A DNA stretch of 64,000 nt, taken from the NCBI RefSeq assembly GCF_025751555.1, contig NZ_JAOWLB010000004.1, forward strand, positions 186,001 to 250,000, in the 5' to 3' direction. The position numbers and the translations under genes are program-made. Shown here piece by piece: positions 8,333-16,459 of this stretch (position 1 is its first letter; each line of letters starts with the position of its first letter). Below the pieces are notes generated by a model, which was not told the DNA's origin, searched no databases, and saw only the letters and a program-made list of their open reading frames with translations. The DNA is from Ruegeria aquimaris. Its GTDB lineage: Bacteria > Pseudomonadota > Alphaproteobacteria > Rhodobacterales > Rhodobacteraceae.

Positions 8333-8746
8333 ATGTCCCTGCCCAACCCGCTCGCCCGGTTCGCCATCACCGCCGCCCAGATAGACCGGGTGGTGACCCG
8401 GTTCTACGCGCAAGTGCGCAGCCACCCGGTACTGGGGCCGGTGTTTGCCGCCCATGTGACCGACTGGCCCGAGCACGAGGCGAAGATCGCCGGGTTCTGG
8501 CGCAACGCCATCCTGCGCGAGCGCAGCTATGACGGCAACCCGATGCGGGTGCATGTAACCCGCCCCGAGATCAAACCCGAGCATTTCGCGGTCTGGCTTG
8601 GCCTGTTCCGCGAGGTTCTGCGCGCGGAACTGCCCGAAGACATCGCCGCGCAATGGGCCGCGCTGGCCGACCGGATCGGCGAAGGCTTCCGCACCGGTAT
8701 CGTCTCGATGCGCCAGCGTCCGGATGAGGTGCCCTCGCTGTTCTGA
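8333..8746 (+). CDS. Group 3 truncated hemoglobin
   Basis: 137-residue 2-on-2 globin. The proximal histidine is in KPEHFAVWLGLF and the distal-side region is FYAQVRSHPVLGPVF with the conserved Phe-Tyr pair; the AHVTDWPEHEAKIAGFW segment is characteristic of group 3 members. Such globins bind O2 and NO and are commonly found in microaerobic or nitrosative stress settings. A candidate Crp/Fnr-family site lies upstream, and the divergent neighbour is a metal exporter. It ends at a copy of the dispersed repeat. Confidence 0.88.
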   Translation: MSLPNPLARFAITAAQIDRVVTRFYAQVRSHPVLGPVFAAHVTDWPEHEAKIAGFWRNAILRERSYDGNPMRVHVTRPEIKPEHFAVWLGLFREVLRAELPEDIAAQWAALADRIGEGFRTGIVSMRQRPDEVPSLF

Positions 8747-8754
8747 TCCCGCTT

Positions 8755-8822
8755 CTTTCTGGTTCGAAATACTCCGGGGGAGTCGCCGCCTGCGGCGACG
8801 GGGGCAGCGCCCCCTGCCCCGG
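8755..8822. repeat. Dispersed intergenic repeat, copy B
   Basis: Between the globin stop and the end of ycjF. Core 'ttcgaaatactccggggg', then an 8-bp stem (8782-8799, GTCGCCGC/GCGGCGAC) and a second hairpin GGGGGC-AGC-GCCCCC (8800-8814). It has the same order of elements as copy A but with the stems swapped. It lies between convergent genes, where a bidirectional terminator is expected. Confidence 0.75.
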
Positions 8823-9818
8823 TCAGCCCGATCTGCCGACCAGTCCGGTCAGCGCCCGGCGCACGACCTTGCGGACCGAGGGCCTGCGGCCGTCGGAAAA
8901 CGGCAGCGGCCGACAGACCTCCATCGCGGCGACGCCCACGCGCGCGGTCAGCGCGCCGTTGACCAGCCCCTCGCCGAACCGGCGCGACAGCTTGCTGAGC
9001 ACCGAACCGCCCAGCACCGGCTCCAAGAGGTCGTCGCCAACGGCGACGGCCCCGGTTGCCACCAGATGCGTCAGCACCGCCCGGGTCAGGCGCCAGCTGC
9101 CCAGCACCCCGGCCCGGCCGCCATAGATCTCGGCCACCCGGCGGATCATCCTGAGCGACGAGGCCAGCGCGGTGGCCACATCGGCGAGCGCCATCGGCAC
9201 CAGCGCCGTCACCGTGGCGACCCGGCGGGCCGCCGCCTCGACCTCGCGCTGCGCCTCGGCGTCGAGCGGCGCCAGCAGTGTCTCTTCGGCCAGCGCCAGC
9301 AGCGTCGCGACGTCGAACTGTTCGCCCGCGCGCTCGGTCAGCCGCGCGCGGCCCCAGGCGGTATCCTCGCGGCCGCGATAGAAGGCGTCGAGCCGGGTGC
9401 AGACCGCCCGCGCCTGCCCAAGGTCCGCCTCGGCCAGCGCCGCATCGGAGGCGCGGCGCAGCCCGTCGACCCGGCCGAGCCGGGCAATCGCCGCCAGTTC
9501 GCGCAGCGCGATCAGGGCGCAGACCAGCACAAACGCCGCCAGCAGCGCCGCCATGGCCCAGCCCAGCACCGGCAACCGCGCGATCAGGTCGGTGACCCAG
9601 GCCCAGGCCGCCAGCGAAATCACCGCGCCCAGAAGCGACAGCGCCAGCCCCCAGAACCAGCGCGCCAGGCGCGAGGGCGGCCGCGCCGCGATGCGCGCGG
9701 CGGTTTGCATCGCGGTCCCTTGCGGGTGGTCGAGATCGGGGACCATGGGCGCCTCGGTCACGGGCGGTGGCAGCGTGGTCTCGTCGCCGAGGTCGATCAG
9801 CACCGGGCCTTGGGTCAT
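8823..9818 (-). CDS. ycjF: YcjF-like membrane protein (TIGR01620/DUF697)
   Basis: 331 residues from the ATG at 9818, which overlaps the stop of the upstream acetyltransferase gene in an ATGA arrangement; the four extra codons up to 9830 are therefore unlikely. Domain order: acidic/proline-rich cytoplasmic N-terminus (to ~65), two membrane segments (about 70-95 and 98-120), an Arg/Glu-rich helical region, and the C-terminal DUF697 domain (about 220-310) with the LVATGAVAVGDDLLEPV segment. The family is encoded with YcjX in proteobacteria; the pair is heat- and phage-shock-linked in enterics, exact role unknown. Here it is the third gene of ycjX-GNAT-ycjF. Confidence 0.85.
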   Translation of the reverse strand: MTQGPVLIDLGDETTLPPPVTEAPMVPDLDHPQGTAMQTAARIAARPPSRLARWFWGLALSLLGAVISLAAWAWVTDLIARLPVLGWAMAALLAAFVLVCALIALRELAAIARLGRVDGLRRASDAALAEADLGQARAVCTRLDAFYRGREDTAWGRARLTERAGEQFDVATLLALAEETLLAPLDAEAQREVEAAARRVATVTALVPMALADVATALASSLRMIRRVAEIYGGRAGVLGSWRLTRAVLTHLVATGAVAVGDDLLEPVLGGSVLSKLSRRFGEGLVNGALTARVGVAAMEVCRPLPFSDGRRPSVRKVVRRALTGLVGRSG

Positions 9819-10255
9819 GTGCGGCTCCATTCATAACGGATATCGGGCAGACGCTCGTCGTTGCGGCTGCCATCGGTGCGTTGGGTTTCGCGGAACCCGT
9901 GCCGCTCGTAGAACCGTCGGGCGCGCGTATTGGCCTGAAAGGTCCAGAGTTCCAGTTGCTCGGCGCTGTGCTGAGCCTGTTGCAGCAGGCGCGCGCCTAG
10001 GCCCTGCCGTTGCGCAGCAGGTGCAAGGTAGAGCGAACAGATCTCGCCGCCGTCGCGGGCGATGAAGCCCGCGACCCGGCCGTGCAGAACCGCCACCGTG
10101 ACCCAGCCGCGCGCGATCATCACGCCGCAGAAATGCTCGGCCTCGTGCTGGCTGTGCAACAGCGGCATCCAGTCGGTATCGCGGGCGAAACCATGGAGGA
10201 TCTCGCCCGTGGCCGCGGCATCATCGGGCCGCGCAGGGCGCAAAAGGGCGGTCAC
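9815..10255 (-). CDS. GNAT-family N-acetyltransferase
   Basis: 146-residue acetyltransferase with the acetyl-CoA binding motif A: beta-4 SLYLAP followed by AAQRQGLGARLLQQA, i.e. Q/R-x-x-G-x-G/A. The C-terminal part FYERHGF is the usual end of the fold. Substrate unknown. It is embedded between ycjX and ycjF with 4-base overlaps on both sides (10252-10255 and 9815-9818), so all three are one translationally coupled unit. Confidence 0.88.
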   Translation of the reverse strand: MTALLRPARPDDAAATGEILHGFARDTDWMPLLHSQHEAEHFCGVMIARGWVTVAVLHGRVAGFIARDGGEICSLYLAPAAQRQGLGARLLQQAQHSAEQLELWTFQANTRARRFYERHGFRETQRTDGSRNDERLPDIRYEWSRT

Positions 10256-11667
10256 AAGCGATCTCCGATCAGGAACTGGGCGGCACGGTCAAGCCGGATA
10301 TGCGGCGGGCCGTCGCCGGGTTTCAGCTGCATCGGAGCGGGCGCGAAGGTCATCGCCTGGAACCCGTCGTTCAGCCATGCGGTGGCGCCGCCGCGGGCCG
10401 GGCCAAGCAGCTGGCCCGGATCCTGCGGCAAGGCGCCGGGGTAAAAGGCGGCCTGCCGCCCACCCTCCAGCAAGGTGCCACGCACGCAGGGCAATTCGCG
10501 CCCCTGATGGGCGCGCATCTCCTCGGTGGTGACACGCAGCGCGGCCAGCGCCAGCGCCTCGGTCCGGGCGCCCGCGAATTGCGCGCGGTCGCGGGCCTCG
10601 CGGGTCAGCGCCTCGATGATCGCGGTCAATGCCGGGTGTTGCAGGTGGTGCAGGTGATCGGCCTTGGTGGCGGCAAAGAGGATACGGTCGACCCGGCGGC
10701 CCAGCAGCAGCCGGTTCAGCCAGGCGTTGCGGCCGGGGCGGAAGGCGCCCAGGATATCGGCCATGGCGTGGCGCATGTCCTCGACCGCCTGCGGTCCCTT
10801 GTGGATCGCGCCCAGCGCATCGACCAGCACCACCTGCCGGTCTATGCGGGCGAAATGGTCGCGAAAGAAAGGCCGCACCACCTGTGACTTGTAAGCCTCG
10901 AAGCGGCGTTCCATCTCGCGCAGGAGCGAGCCCCGGCGCGATGGCCCCGAGACCGGCAGCGGCGCAAAGGTCAGGACCGGCGAGCCCGCCAGATCGCCCG
11001 GCAACAGGAAGCGGCCCGGCGTGCAGTCGGAATAGCCCGCCGCGCGCGCCGTTTCGAGATAGGCGGTAAAGCCGCGCGCCAGGGCCTGCGCCTGCGGCTC
11101 GTCATGGCGGGCATCGGGGTCGGTGCCAGAGAGCGCCGCCAGATACTCTGCCGCCTCGGGCCGGGCGCGCAGACGCGCCAGCGTCTCGGCCGCCCATTCG
11201 GCATAGCTCTTGTCCATCAGCCCGAGGTCGAGCAGCCATTCGCCCGGATAGTCGACAATGTCGAGATGTACGGTGCGCGGCCCCTGCAAGCCCGCCAGCA
11301 GCCCGCCGGGACGCACCCGCAGCGACAGGCGCAGTTCGCTGACCGCGCGGGTGCTGTCGGGCCAGTGCGGCGCGGGGCCGGTGAGCACGGCCAGATGCGC
11401 CTCGTAATCGAAACGCGGCACGGTGTCGTCGGGCTGGGGTTGCAGGAAGGCGGCCTCGATCCGGCCCTCTTGCGCGGCGACAAGGCCGGGCATCCGGCCC
11501 CGGTCGAGCAGGTTGGCCACCAGCGAGGTGATGAACACGGTCTTGCCCGAGCGCGCCAGCCCGGTGACGCCGAGACGGATCACCGGCTCGAACAGCGCCT
11601 CGCTGACCGTATCGGAAACGGTTTCGACGCCGCGCACCAGACGCTCTGCGATGGAGGAAATGACCAA
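10252..11667 (-). CDS. ycjX: YcjX-family GTPase-like ATP/GTP-binding protein
   Basis: 471-residue protein of the DUF463/YcjX family. The P-loop GLARSGKT is at residues ~35-42 and a Walker B-like IVDYPGEW segment follows near residue 135. The family partners with YcjF. The predicted start is TTG (11667), preceded by a purine-rich AGGGGCAGGG; no ATG lies nearby in frame that keeps the conserved N-terminus (VSDTVSEALFEPVIRLGVTGL), so the rare start is likely real. It is divergent from gcvH, and first gene of a three-gene operon. Confidence 0.88.
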   Translation of the reverse strand: MVISSIAERLVRGVETVSDTVSEALFEPVIRLGVTGLARSGKTVFITSLVANLLDRGRMPGLVAAQEGRIEAAFLQPQPDDTVPRFDYEAHLAVLTGPAPHWPDSTRAVSELRLSLRVRPGGLLAGLQGPRTVHLDIVDYPGEWLLDLGLMDKSYAEWAAETLARLRARPEAAEYLAALSGTDPDARHDEPQAQALARGFTAYLETARAAGYSDCTPGRFLLPGDLAGSPVLTFAPLPVSGPSRRGSLLREMERRFEAYKSQVVRPFFRDHFARIDRQVVLVDALGAIHKGPQAVEDMRHAMADILGAFRPGRNAWLNRLLLGRRVDRILFAATKADHLHHLQHPALTAIIEALTREARDRAQFAGARTEALALAALRVTTEEMRAHQGRELPCVRGTLLEGGRQAAFYPGALPQDPGQLLGPARGGATAWLNDGFQAMTFAPAPMQLKPGDGPPHIRLDRAAQFLIGDRL

Positions 11668-11846
11668 ACCCTGCCCCTGCCTGTTTCCGGGTCAAGATAG
11701 AGACCGCCGCGTCGGGTTGCTAGGGCCGGGCGTCATAATGGGGCTTTGGCGTCCGGGGCGATTGAAGCGATTTGATCTATTGCCGCAATCGGGGACCGGG
11801 GCTAGGCTTGCCGCCACCATGCGTTTTTCACAGGGAAAGACACCGG

Positions 11847-12206
11847 ATGAAATACACCGAAGAACATGAATGGCTGCTGCCCGAGGACGATCTGATCGTG
11901 GTCGGCATCACCGCCTATGCCGCCGAACAACTGGGGGATGTGGTTTTTGTCGAACTGCCCGAGGTCGGCACCGAGGTCACCAAGGACGAAGAGATCGTGG
12001 TGATCGAATCGGTCAAGGCGGCATCCGACATCCTGGCGCCGCTGGATGGCGAGATCGTCGAGGTCAACGAGGCGCTGGCCGACAATCCCGGCCTGGTGAA
12101 CGAAGACCCGACCGGCGATGCCTGGTTCTTCAAGATGCGGCCCAGCGACCTGTCGCCGATGGACGACTACATGGACGAGGCCGCCTACAAGGATTTCATC
12201 GGCTGA
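11847..12206 (+). CDS. gcvH: Glycine cleavage system H protein
   Basis: 119-residue lipoyl carrier that shuttles the methylamine group between the P, T and L proteins. The lipoylation site is Lys57 in IESVKAAS, and the flanking hammerhead fold residues are intact. The ATG at 11847 gives the normal N-terminus MKYTEEHEW; the longer frame to 11772 is not supported. Neither gcvT nor gcvP is adjacent, so this is either a second copy or a dispersed system. The 179-bp region upstream, shared with ycjX, shows no recognisable glycine riboswitch. Confidence 0.95.
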   Translation: MKYTEEHEWLLPEDDLIVVGITAYAAEQLGDVVFVELPEVGTEVTKDEEIVVIESVKAASDILAPLDGEIVEVNEALADNPGLVNEDPTGDAWFFKMRPSDLSPMDDYMDEAAYKDFIG

Positions 12207-12282
12207 TCCTGAGAATACTCCCTTTGCCGGGCGGGTTTCGTGCTATGTTGCGCCTGCCCGCCCCGCATCGGAGGATCCCCGG

Positions 12283-13179
12283 ATGGCACAGGCCCCCCGC
12301 AAGACGGCGCAGGATTTCGATCCGCGCATTCTGGAAATTTTCGACGGCTACGTGCATGGCACCCTGTCAAAGCGCGAGTTCATCACCCAGGCCGGGCGTT
12401 ATGCCGCCGCCGGGGTGACCGGGGCCATGCTGCTGGACCAGTTGCAGCCCAATTATGCGCTGGCCCAGCAGGTGGCCGCCGACGATCCGGCGATCGAGAC
12501 CGCGCGCGTCACCTACGACAGCGCGCAGGGCAACGGCGCGATCACCGGGCTGATGGCACGCCCTGCGGGCGCGGCGGGCAAGCTGCCCGCGATCCTGGTG
12601 GTGCATGAGAATCGCGGCCTGAACCCCTATATCGAGGATGTGGTGCGGCGCTGCGCCAAGGCGGGCTATCTCGCCTTTGGCCCCGACGGGCTGAGCCCGC
12701 TGGGCGGTTATCCGGGCACCGATGACGAGGGCCGGGAAATGCAGAAGATGCTGGATCCCGCCAAGCTGATGGCGGATTTCTTTGCCGCCTTCGAGTTCCT
12801 GCGCGACCACGAGGGATCGACCGGCAAGGTGGGCGCGGTCGGGTTCTGCTATGGCGGCGGCGTCTGCAACGCGCTGGCGGTGGCCTATCCCGATCTGGCC
12901 GCCTCGGTCCCGTTCTATGGCCGACAGCCCGCGGCCGAGGACGTGCCCGCGATCCAGGCGCCGCTGATGATCCATTACGCGGGGCTCGACGACCGCATCA
13001 ATGCCGGTTGGCCCGCCTATTCCGAGGCGCTGCGCGCGCACCAGAAGGCGTTTACCGTGCATTTCTATCCCAACGTGAACCACGGGTTCCACAACGACAC
13101 CACGCCGCGCTACGACGCGGAGGCCGCCGAACTGGCCTGGGCCCGGACGATGGAGTTCTTCGGGACAGCGTTGACTTAG
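12283..13179 (+). CDS. Dienelactone hydrolase family protein
   Basis: 298-residue alpha/beta hydrolase. The nucleophile is Cys in GFCYGGG; the acid is in GLDDRIN and the His in VNHGFHND, so the Cys-Asp-His triad of dienelactone hydrolases is complete. The N-terminal 60 residues form an extension with KREFITQAGRYAAAGVTGAML, resembling a Tat-type signal region but without the twin arginine. Such long forms are common in this group and are often annotated as carboxymethylenebutenolidase. The start is the ATG at 12283, well spaced from GGAGGA. An IS element inserted 6 bp after its stop leaves the gene intact. Confidence 0.88.
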   Translation: MAQAPRKTAQDFDPRILEIFDGYVHGTLSKREFITQAGRYAAAGVTGAMLLDQLQPNYALAQQVAADDPAIETARVTYDSAQGNGAITGLMARPAGAAGKLPAILVVHENRGLNPYIEDVVRRCAKAGYLAFGPDGLSPLGGYPGTDDEGREMQKMLDPAKLMADFFAAFEFLRDHEGSTGKVGAVGFCYGGGVCNALAVAYPDLAASVPFYGRQPAAEDVPAIQAPLMIHYAGLDDRINAGWPAYSEALRAHQKAFTVHFYPNVNHGFHNDTTPRYDAEAAELAWARTMEFFGTALT

Positions 13180-13184
13180 GCTCC

Positions 13185-14012
13185 AGACTCATTGATTTTC
13201 AAAGCCAGAACATGACGGTTGCGGCGAGGGCGACGGCGGAGAGGAATACCTTCGGACATCGGTCGTAGCGGGTGGCGACCCTGCGCCAGTCCTTGAGCCT
13301 GCCAAACATGATCTCGATCCGGTTGCGTCGTTTGTAGCGGCGCTTGTCGTAGCGGACGGTTTTGCCTCGGGACTTCCGGCCGGGGATACAGGGGCGTATC
13401 CCCTTGTCTTTCAGCGCGTCCCTGAACCAGTCGGCTTCATAGCCCCGGTCTGCGATCAACCACTCGGCCGCAGGCAGGCTGCCCAGCAAGGCCGCCGCAC
13501 CGGTGTAGTCGCTGACCTGGCCTGCCGTCATGAAGAACCGCAGCGGGCGGCCCTTCGCGTCTGTGACCGCGTGCAGATTGGTGTTCAACCCTCCCTTCGT
13601 GCGCCCGATCAGACGCCCGCACCCCCCTTTTTCGCCCGCAGGCTCGAGGCCGTGCGGTGCGCTTTCAGATAGGTTGCGTCGATCATGATGGTCTTCTGCT
13701 CGGCACCTTCGGAGGCCAGCCCCTCCATCATCCGGGCGAAGACGCCCATGTCACCCCACCGCTTCCAGCAGTTGTAGAGGGTCTTGGGTGGCCCATACTC
13801 TCTTGGCGCGTCGCACCACCTCAAGCCATTGCGATTGATGAAGATAATTCCACTCAGGACGCGCCGGTCGTCCACATGCGGCTTGCCGTGGCTCTTGGGG
13901 AAGAAGGGCTGAAGACGCGCCATCTGCTCGTCCGTCAGCCAGAAAAGGTTGCCCATATCCAGATCTCCTTGCGGAGCCTGAATCATGCCGACAGTCGGAA
14001 ATCAATGGGTCC
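13185..14012 (-). mobile_element. IS5-family (IS427-group-like) insertion sequence, intact
   Basis: About 828 bp bounded by imperfect inverted repeats: GACTCATTGATTTTC at 13186-13200 and, reading inward from the other end, GACCCATTGATTTCC complementing 13997-14011. It carries one transposase split into two frames that are joined by a predicted -1 frameshift. It sits between dienelactone hydrolase and hydroxypyruvate reductase genes and interrupts neither. The exact outer bases and target duplication are not certain (2-3 bp would be expected). Confidence 0.85.
13199..13956 (-). CDS. IS5-family transposase (orfA/orfB joined by -1 frameshift)
   Basis: DDE transposase read leftward. OrfA starts at the ATG at 13956, seven bases after AGGAG (the upstream ATG at 13986 is weaker), and ends at 13609. 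OrfB overlaps it in the -1 frame and runs to 13199. At 13627-13621 the coding strand reads G-GGG-GGT in the zero frame, a classic slippery heptamer; slipping there yields KKGGCGRLIGRTKGG, the normal family sequence. Catalytic residues are all present: Asp in TIMIDATYLKAH (orfA), Asp in LIADRGYEADW and Glu in RRNRIEIMFGRL (orfB). Joined length is about 252 residues. The element looks capable of transposition. Confidence 0.88.
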
Positions 14013-14150
14013 TGTGCCGAGAAAACGCCGATCTGCACATCATGGACATCCCGCGAGGAGGACGCGGACTGCCAAAAGCTGGCCGGATTGCAGATCGAGC
14101 TATTGGTTCACCGGGAAGGAGGAGAATTGCCGGATCTCCTCTGGCATAAG

Positions 14151-15086
14151 TCAATAGCCCCGCTGGCGGTCGACCTCGTGCAACAGGGCCTCGCCCGCGC
14201 CGAGGCGGCGGAAGTTTTCGGCCACGTCCTTCATCGCGTCCCCCAGGTGCCAGCCCGAGATATGCGGGGTGAGCGTGACGCCCGGATGCGACCAGAGCGG
14301 GTTGCCCTTGGGCAGCGGTTCGGTGCTGACCACGTCCAGGACGGCGTGGCCCGGTCGCCCGGTGTCAAGCGCGGCCAGAAGGGCCGCCTCGTCGATCAGG
14401 TCGCCGCGCCCGGCGTTCAAGAGCTGGCTGCCCGGTTTCATCGCGGCGAGCAGTTCTGCGTCGAAGAGGCCGTTTGTCTCGGCGGTAGAGGGCAGGATGG
14501 CGCAGACGTGGTCGCACTCGCCCAGCATCTCGGGCAGCGCCGCCGCGCCGTGGCGGCAATCGACCCCATCGATGTCACGCGGCGAGCGTGACCAGCCGCG
14601 CACCTGAAAGCCGATATCGCGGAACATGCGCGCCGTGCGCCCGCCGATATGGCCCAGACCCAGCACGCCGACCACCGTGTCAGGGGTGTATTTCGGCTCG
14701 ATATCGACCCAGGCCGCCCGCGCCTGGTTGGCGCGGTGGGCGTCCAGATTGCGATGAGTGCGCAGCACATAGGCCAGGAACCATTCGGCGATCTCGCGCG
14801 CCGGATCGTCGGGTTTCAGCCGCGTCACCCGCACATGCGGCGGCAGGGCGGGATGGGCGACGATGGTTTCGACCCCTGCCCCCAGCTTCTGCACCAGTGC
14901 CAGGTTCGGCAGGCGCGCAGGCCAGTCGGCGCGCAGGTTGGCCACCGCCATCATCGTGACCTGCGCCGGGTCACCCAGATCGTCAGGCGTGCGTATATCG
15001 GCGCCGGGCAGTTGCGCGCGCAACTGCGCCGCGATCTCTTGGTTCGACATCCAGCCGGAAATTCCGGTATCGACCAGCAGGGCCAT
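14151..15086 (-). CDS. ghrA: Glyoxylate/hydroxypyruvate reductase A-like D-2-hydroxyacid dehydrogenase
   Basis: 311-residue NAD(P)H-dependent reductase of the D-isomer 2-hydroxyacid family, GhrA branch. Rossmann motif GVLGLGHIGGRTARMF; catalytic Arg in NAGRGDLID; His in TPHISGWHLGD. The GhrA-specific ending is present. Start taken at the ATG at 15086 (MALLVDTG) after a GGAGAGG site; the 88-residue upstream extension in the open frame overlaps the divergent promoter and is not protein-like. It could take glyoxylate made by the purine pathway genes at 31-37 kb to glycolate, but that link is inference. The stretch 14013-14150 between it and the IS shows no gene. Confidence 0.88.
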   Translation of the reverse strand: MALLVDTGISGWMSNQEIAAQLRAQLPGADIRTPDDLGDPAQVTMMAVANLRADWPARLPNLALVQKLGAGVETIVAHPALPPHVRVTRLKPDDPAREIAEWFLAYVLRTHRNLDAHRANQARAAWVDIEPKYTPDTVVGVLGLGHIGGRTARMFRDIGFQVRGWSRSPRDIDGVDCRHGAAALPEMLGECDHVCAILPSTAETNGLFDAELLAAMKPGSQLLNAGRGDLIDEAALLAALDTGRPGHAVLDVVSTEPLPKGNPLWSHPGVTLTPHISGWHLGDAMKDVAENFRRLGAGEALLHEVDRQRGY

Positions 15087-15206
15087 GCGCCTCTCCCTTT
15101 CACATTCAGCGCGGTGACGTTTCGTCACGCCGCTAGACTTTGCCGTGGCAGCTAAGTCATCCTTTCGGCCAAGGTAAACCCCGAATGTCGGGGTATGGGA
15201 GGCACC

Positions 15207-16454
15207 ATGGCAAACATCATGAACATGTCCTTTGGGATGCGCGAGGAAAACCGCAAGCTCTTGGGCCGGGTCGCCGACATGATCCGCGACGAGATCATGC
15301 CGCTGGAAGACGAATACCATGCCGAAGTCGCAAAGGGCGACCGCTGGCAATATACCGACCGCCAGACCGAGATCCTGGAAGGGCTGAAGGCCAAGGCCAA
15401 GGCCGCCGGTCTGTGGAACTTCTGGCTAACCGATAGCGCGCGGGGCTTTGGCCTGTCGACCGTCGAATATGCCTATTTCGCCGAGGAGATGGGCAAGACG
15501 CCGCTGGGCGCCGAGGTGTTCAACTGCTCGGCCCCCGATACCGGCAACATGGAAGTGTTCGAGCGCTACGGCAGCGAGAAGATGAAGAAACAGTGGCTGG
15601 AGCCGCTGCTGGATGGTCAGATCCGCTCGGCCTATCTGATGACGGAACCCGATGTTGCCAGTTCGGATGCCACCAATATCTCGATGTCCTGCGTGCGCGA
15701 CGGCGACGATTATGTGCTGAACGGCGAGAAATACTGGGCCTCTGGCGCCGGCGATCCGCGCTGCAAGGTCTATATCGTGATGGTCAAGACCGGGGGCGAG
15801 GATACGCCCAAGCACCAGCGCCATTCGATGATCGTGGTGCCCGCAGGAACCGAGGGGATCGAGGTGCTGCGCCCGATGCTGGTATTTGGCCACGATGACG
15901 CGCCGCATGGGCATATGCATATCCGGTTCACCAATGTGCGGGTGCCGGCCGAGAACATCCTGGTGGGCGAGGGGCGCGGTTTCGAGATCGCGCAAGGCCG
16001 GCTTGGGCCGGGCCGCATCCACCATTGCATGCGCTCGATCGGGCAGGCCGAGATCGCGCTGGAACGCATGTGCAAGCGGGCGCTGGCGAAAGAGGCGTTC
16101 GGCAAGAAGCTGGCTCATCTGGGGGCCAACTACGACATCATCGCCGAGTGCAGGATGGATATCGAGATGGCGCGCCTGTTGTGCCTCAAGGCCGCCTGGA
16201 TGATGGATCAGGGCGATGCCCGGGCTGCCGCGCCCTGGATCAGCCAGATCAAGGTGGTGGCGCCGCGCGTCTCGCTCAAGGTGATCGACGAGGCGATGCA
16301 GATGCATGGCGGTCAGGGCATCAGCCAGGACACGCCACTGGCCGCGGCCTGGACCGGGCAACGCACATTGCGCTTTGCCGATGGTCCCGACGCGGTGCAC
16401 CGCCGTCAGATCGCCCGCACCGAGCTGAAGAAATACACGCAGGAAAAGGTCTGA
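15207..16454 (+). CDS. Acyl-CoA dehydrogenase family protein
   Basis: 415-residue FAD enzyme oxidising acyl-CoA to trans-2-enoyl-CoA. Domain order: helical N-terminus (to ~145), beta domain with YLMTEPDVASSDATNI (substrate/FAD-binding motif), and C-terminal helical domain ending with QMHGGQGISQDTPLAAAW. The length and NIMNMSFGM start resemble ACAD10/11-type or long-chain enzymes rather than short-chain ones; substrate cannot be fixed. Start chosen at 15207 because GGGAGG lies six bases upstream; an ATG at 15195 is weaker. It is divergent from ghrA and six bases ahead of a thioesterase-like gene. Confidence 0.92.
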   Translation: MANIMNMSFGMREENRKLLGRVADMIRDEIMPLEDEYHAEVAKGDRWQYTDRQTEILEGLKAKAKAAGLWNFWLTDSARGFGLSTVEYAYFAEEMGKTPLGAEVFNCSAPDTGNMEVFERYGSEKMKKQWLEPLLDGQIRSAYLMTEPDVASSDATNISMSCVRDGDDYVLNGEKYWASGAGDPRCKVYIVMVKTGGEDTPKHQRHSMIVVPAGTEGIEVLRPMLVFGHDDAPHGHMHIRFTNVRVPAENILVGEGRGFEIAQGRLGPGRIHHCMRSIGQAEIALERMCKRALAKEAFGKKLAHLGANYDIIAECRMDIEMARLLCLKAAWMMDQGDARAAAPWISQIKVVAPRVSLKVIDEAMQMHGGQGISQDTPLAAAWTGQRTLRFADGPDAVHRRQIARTELKKYTQEKV

Positions 16455-16459
16455 TACGC

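Noticed and set aside
11700-11846. Glycine riboswitch upstream of gcvH
   Set aside because: The region does not show the conserved paired glycine aptamer cores.
12209-12222. GAATACTCC word after gcvH as a fifth copy of the dispersed repeat
   Set aside because: Only the short word matches; there is no G-run or hairpin after it.
14013-14150. Remnant of a second mobile element next to the IS
   Set aside because: No transposase-like frame or matching end repeat could be read on either strand.
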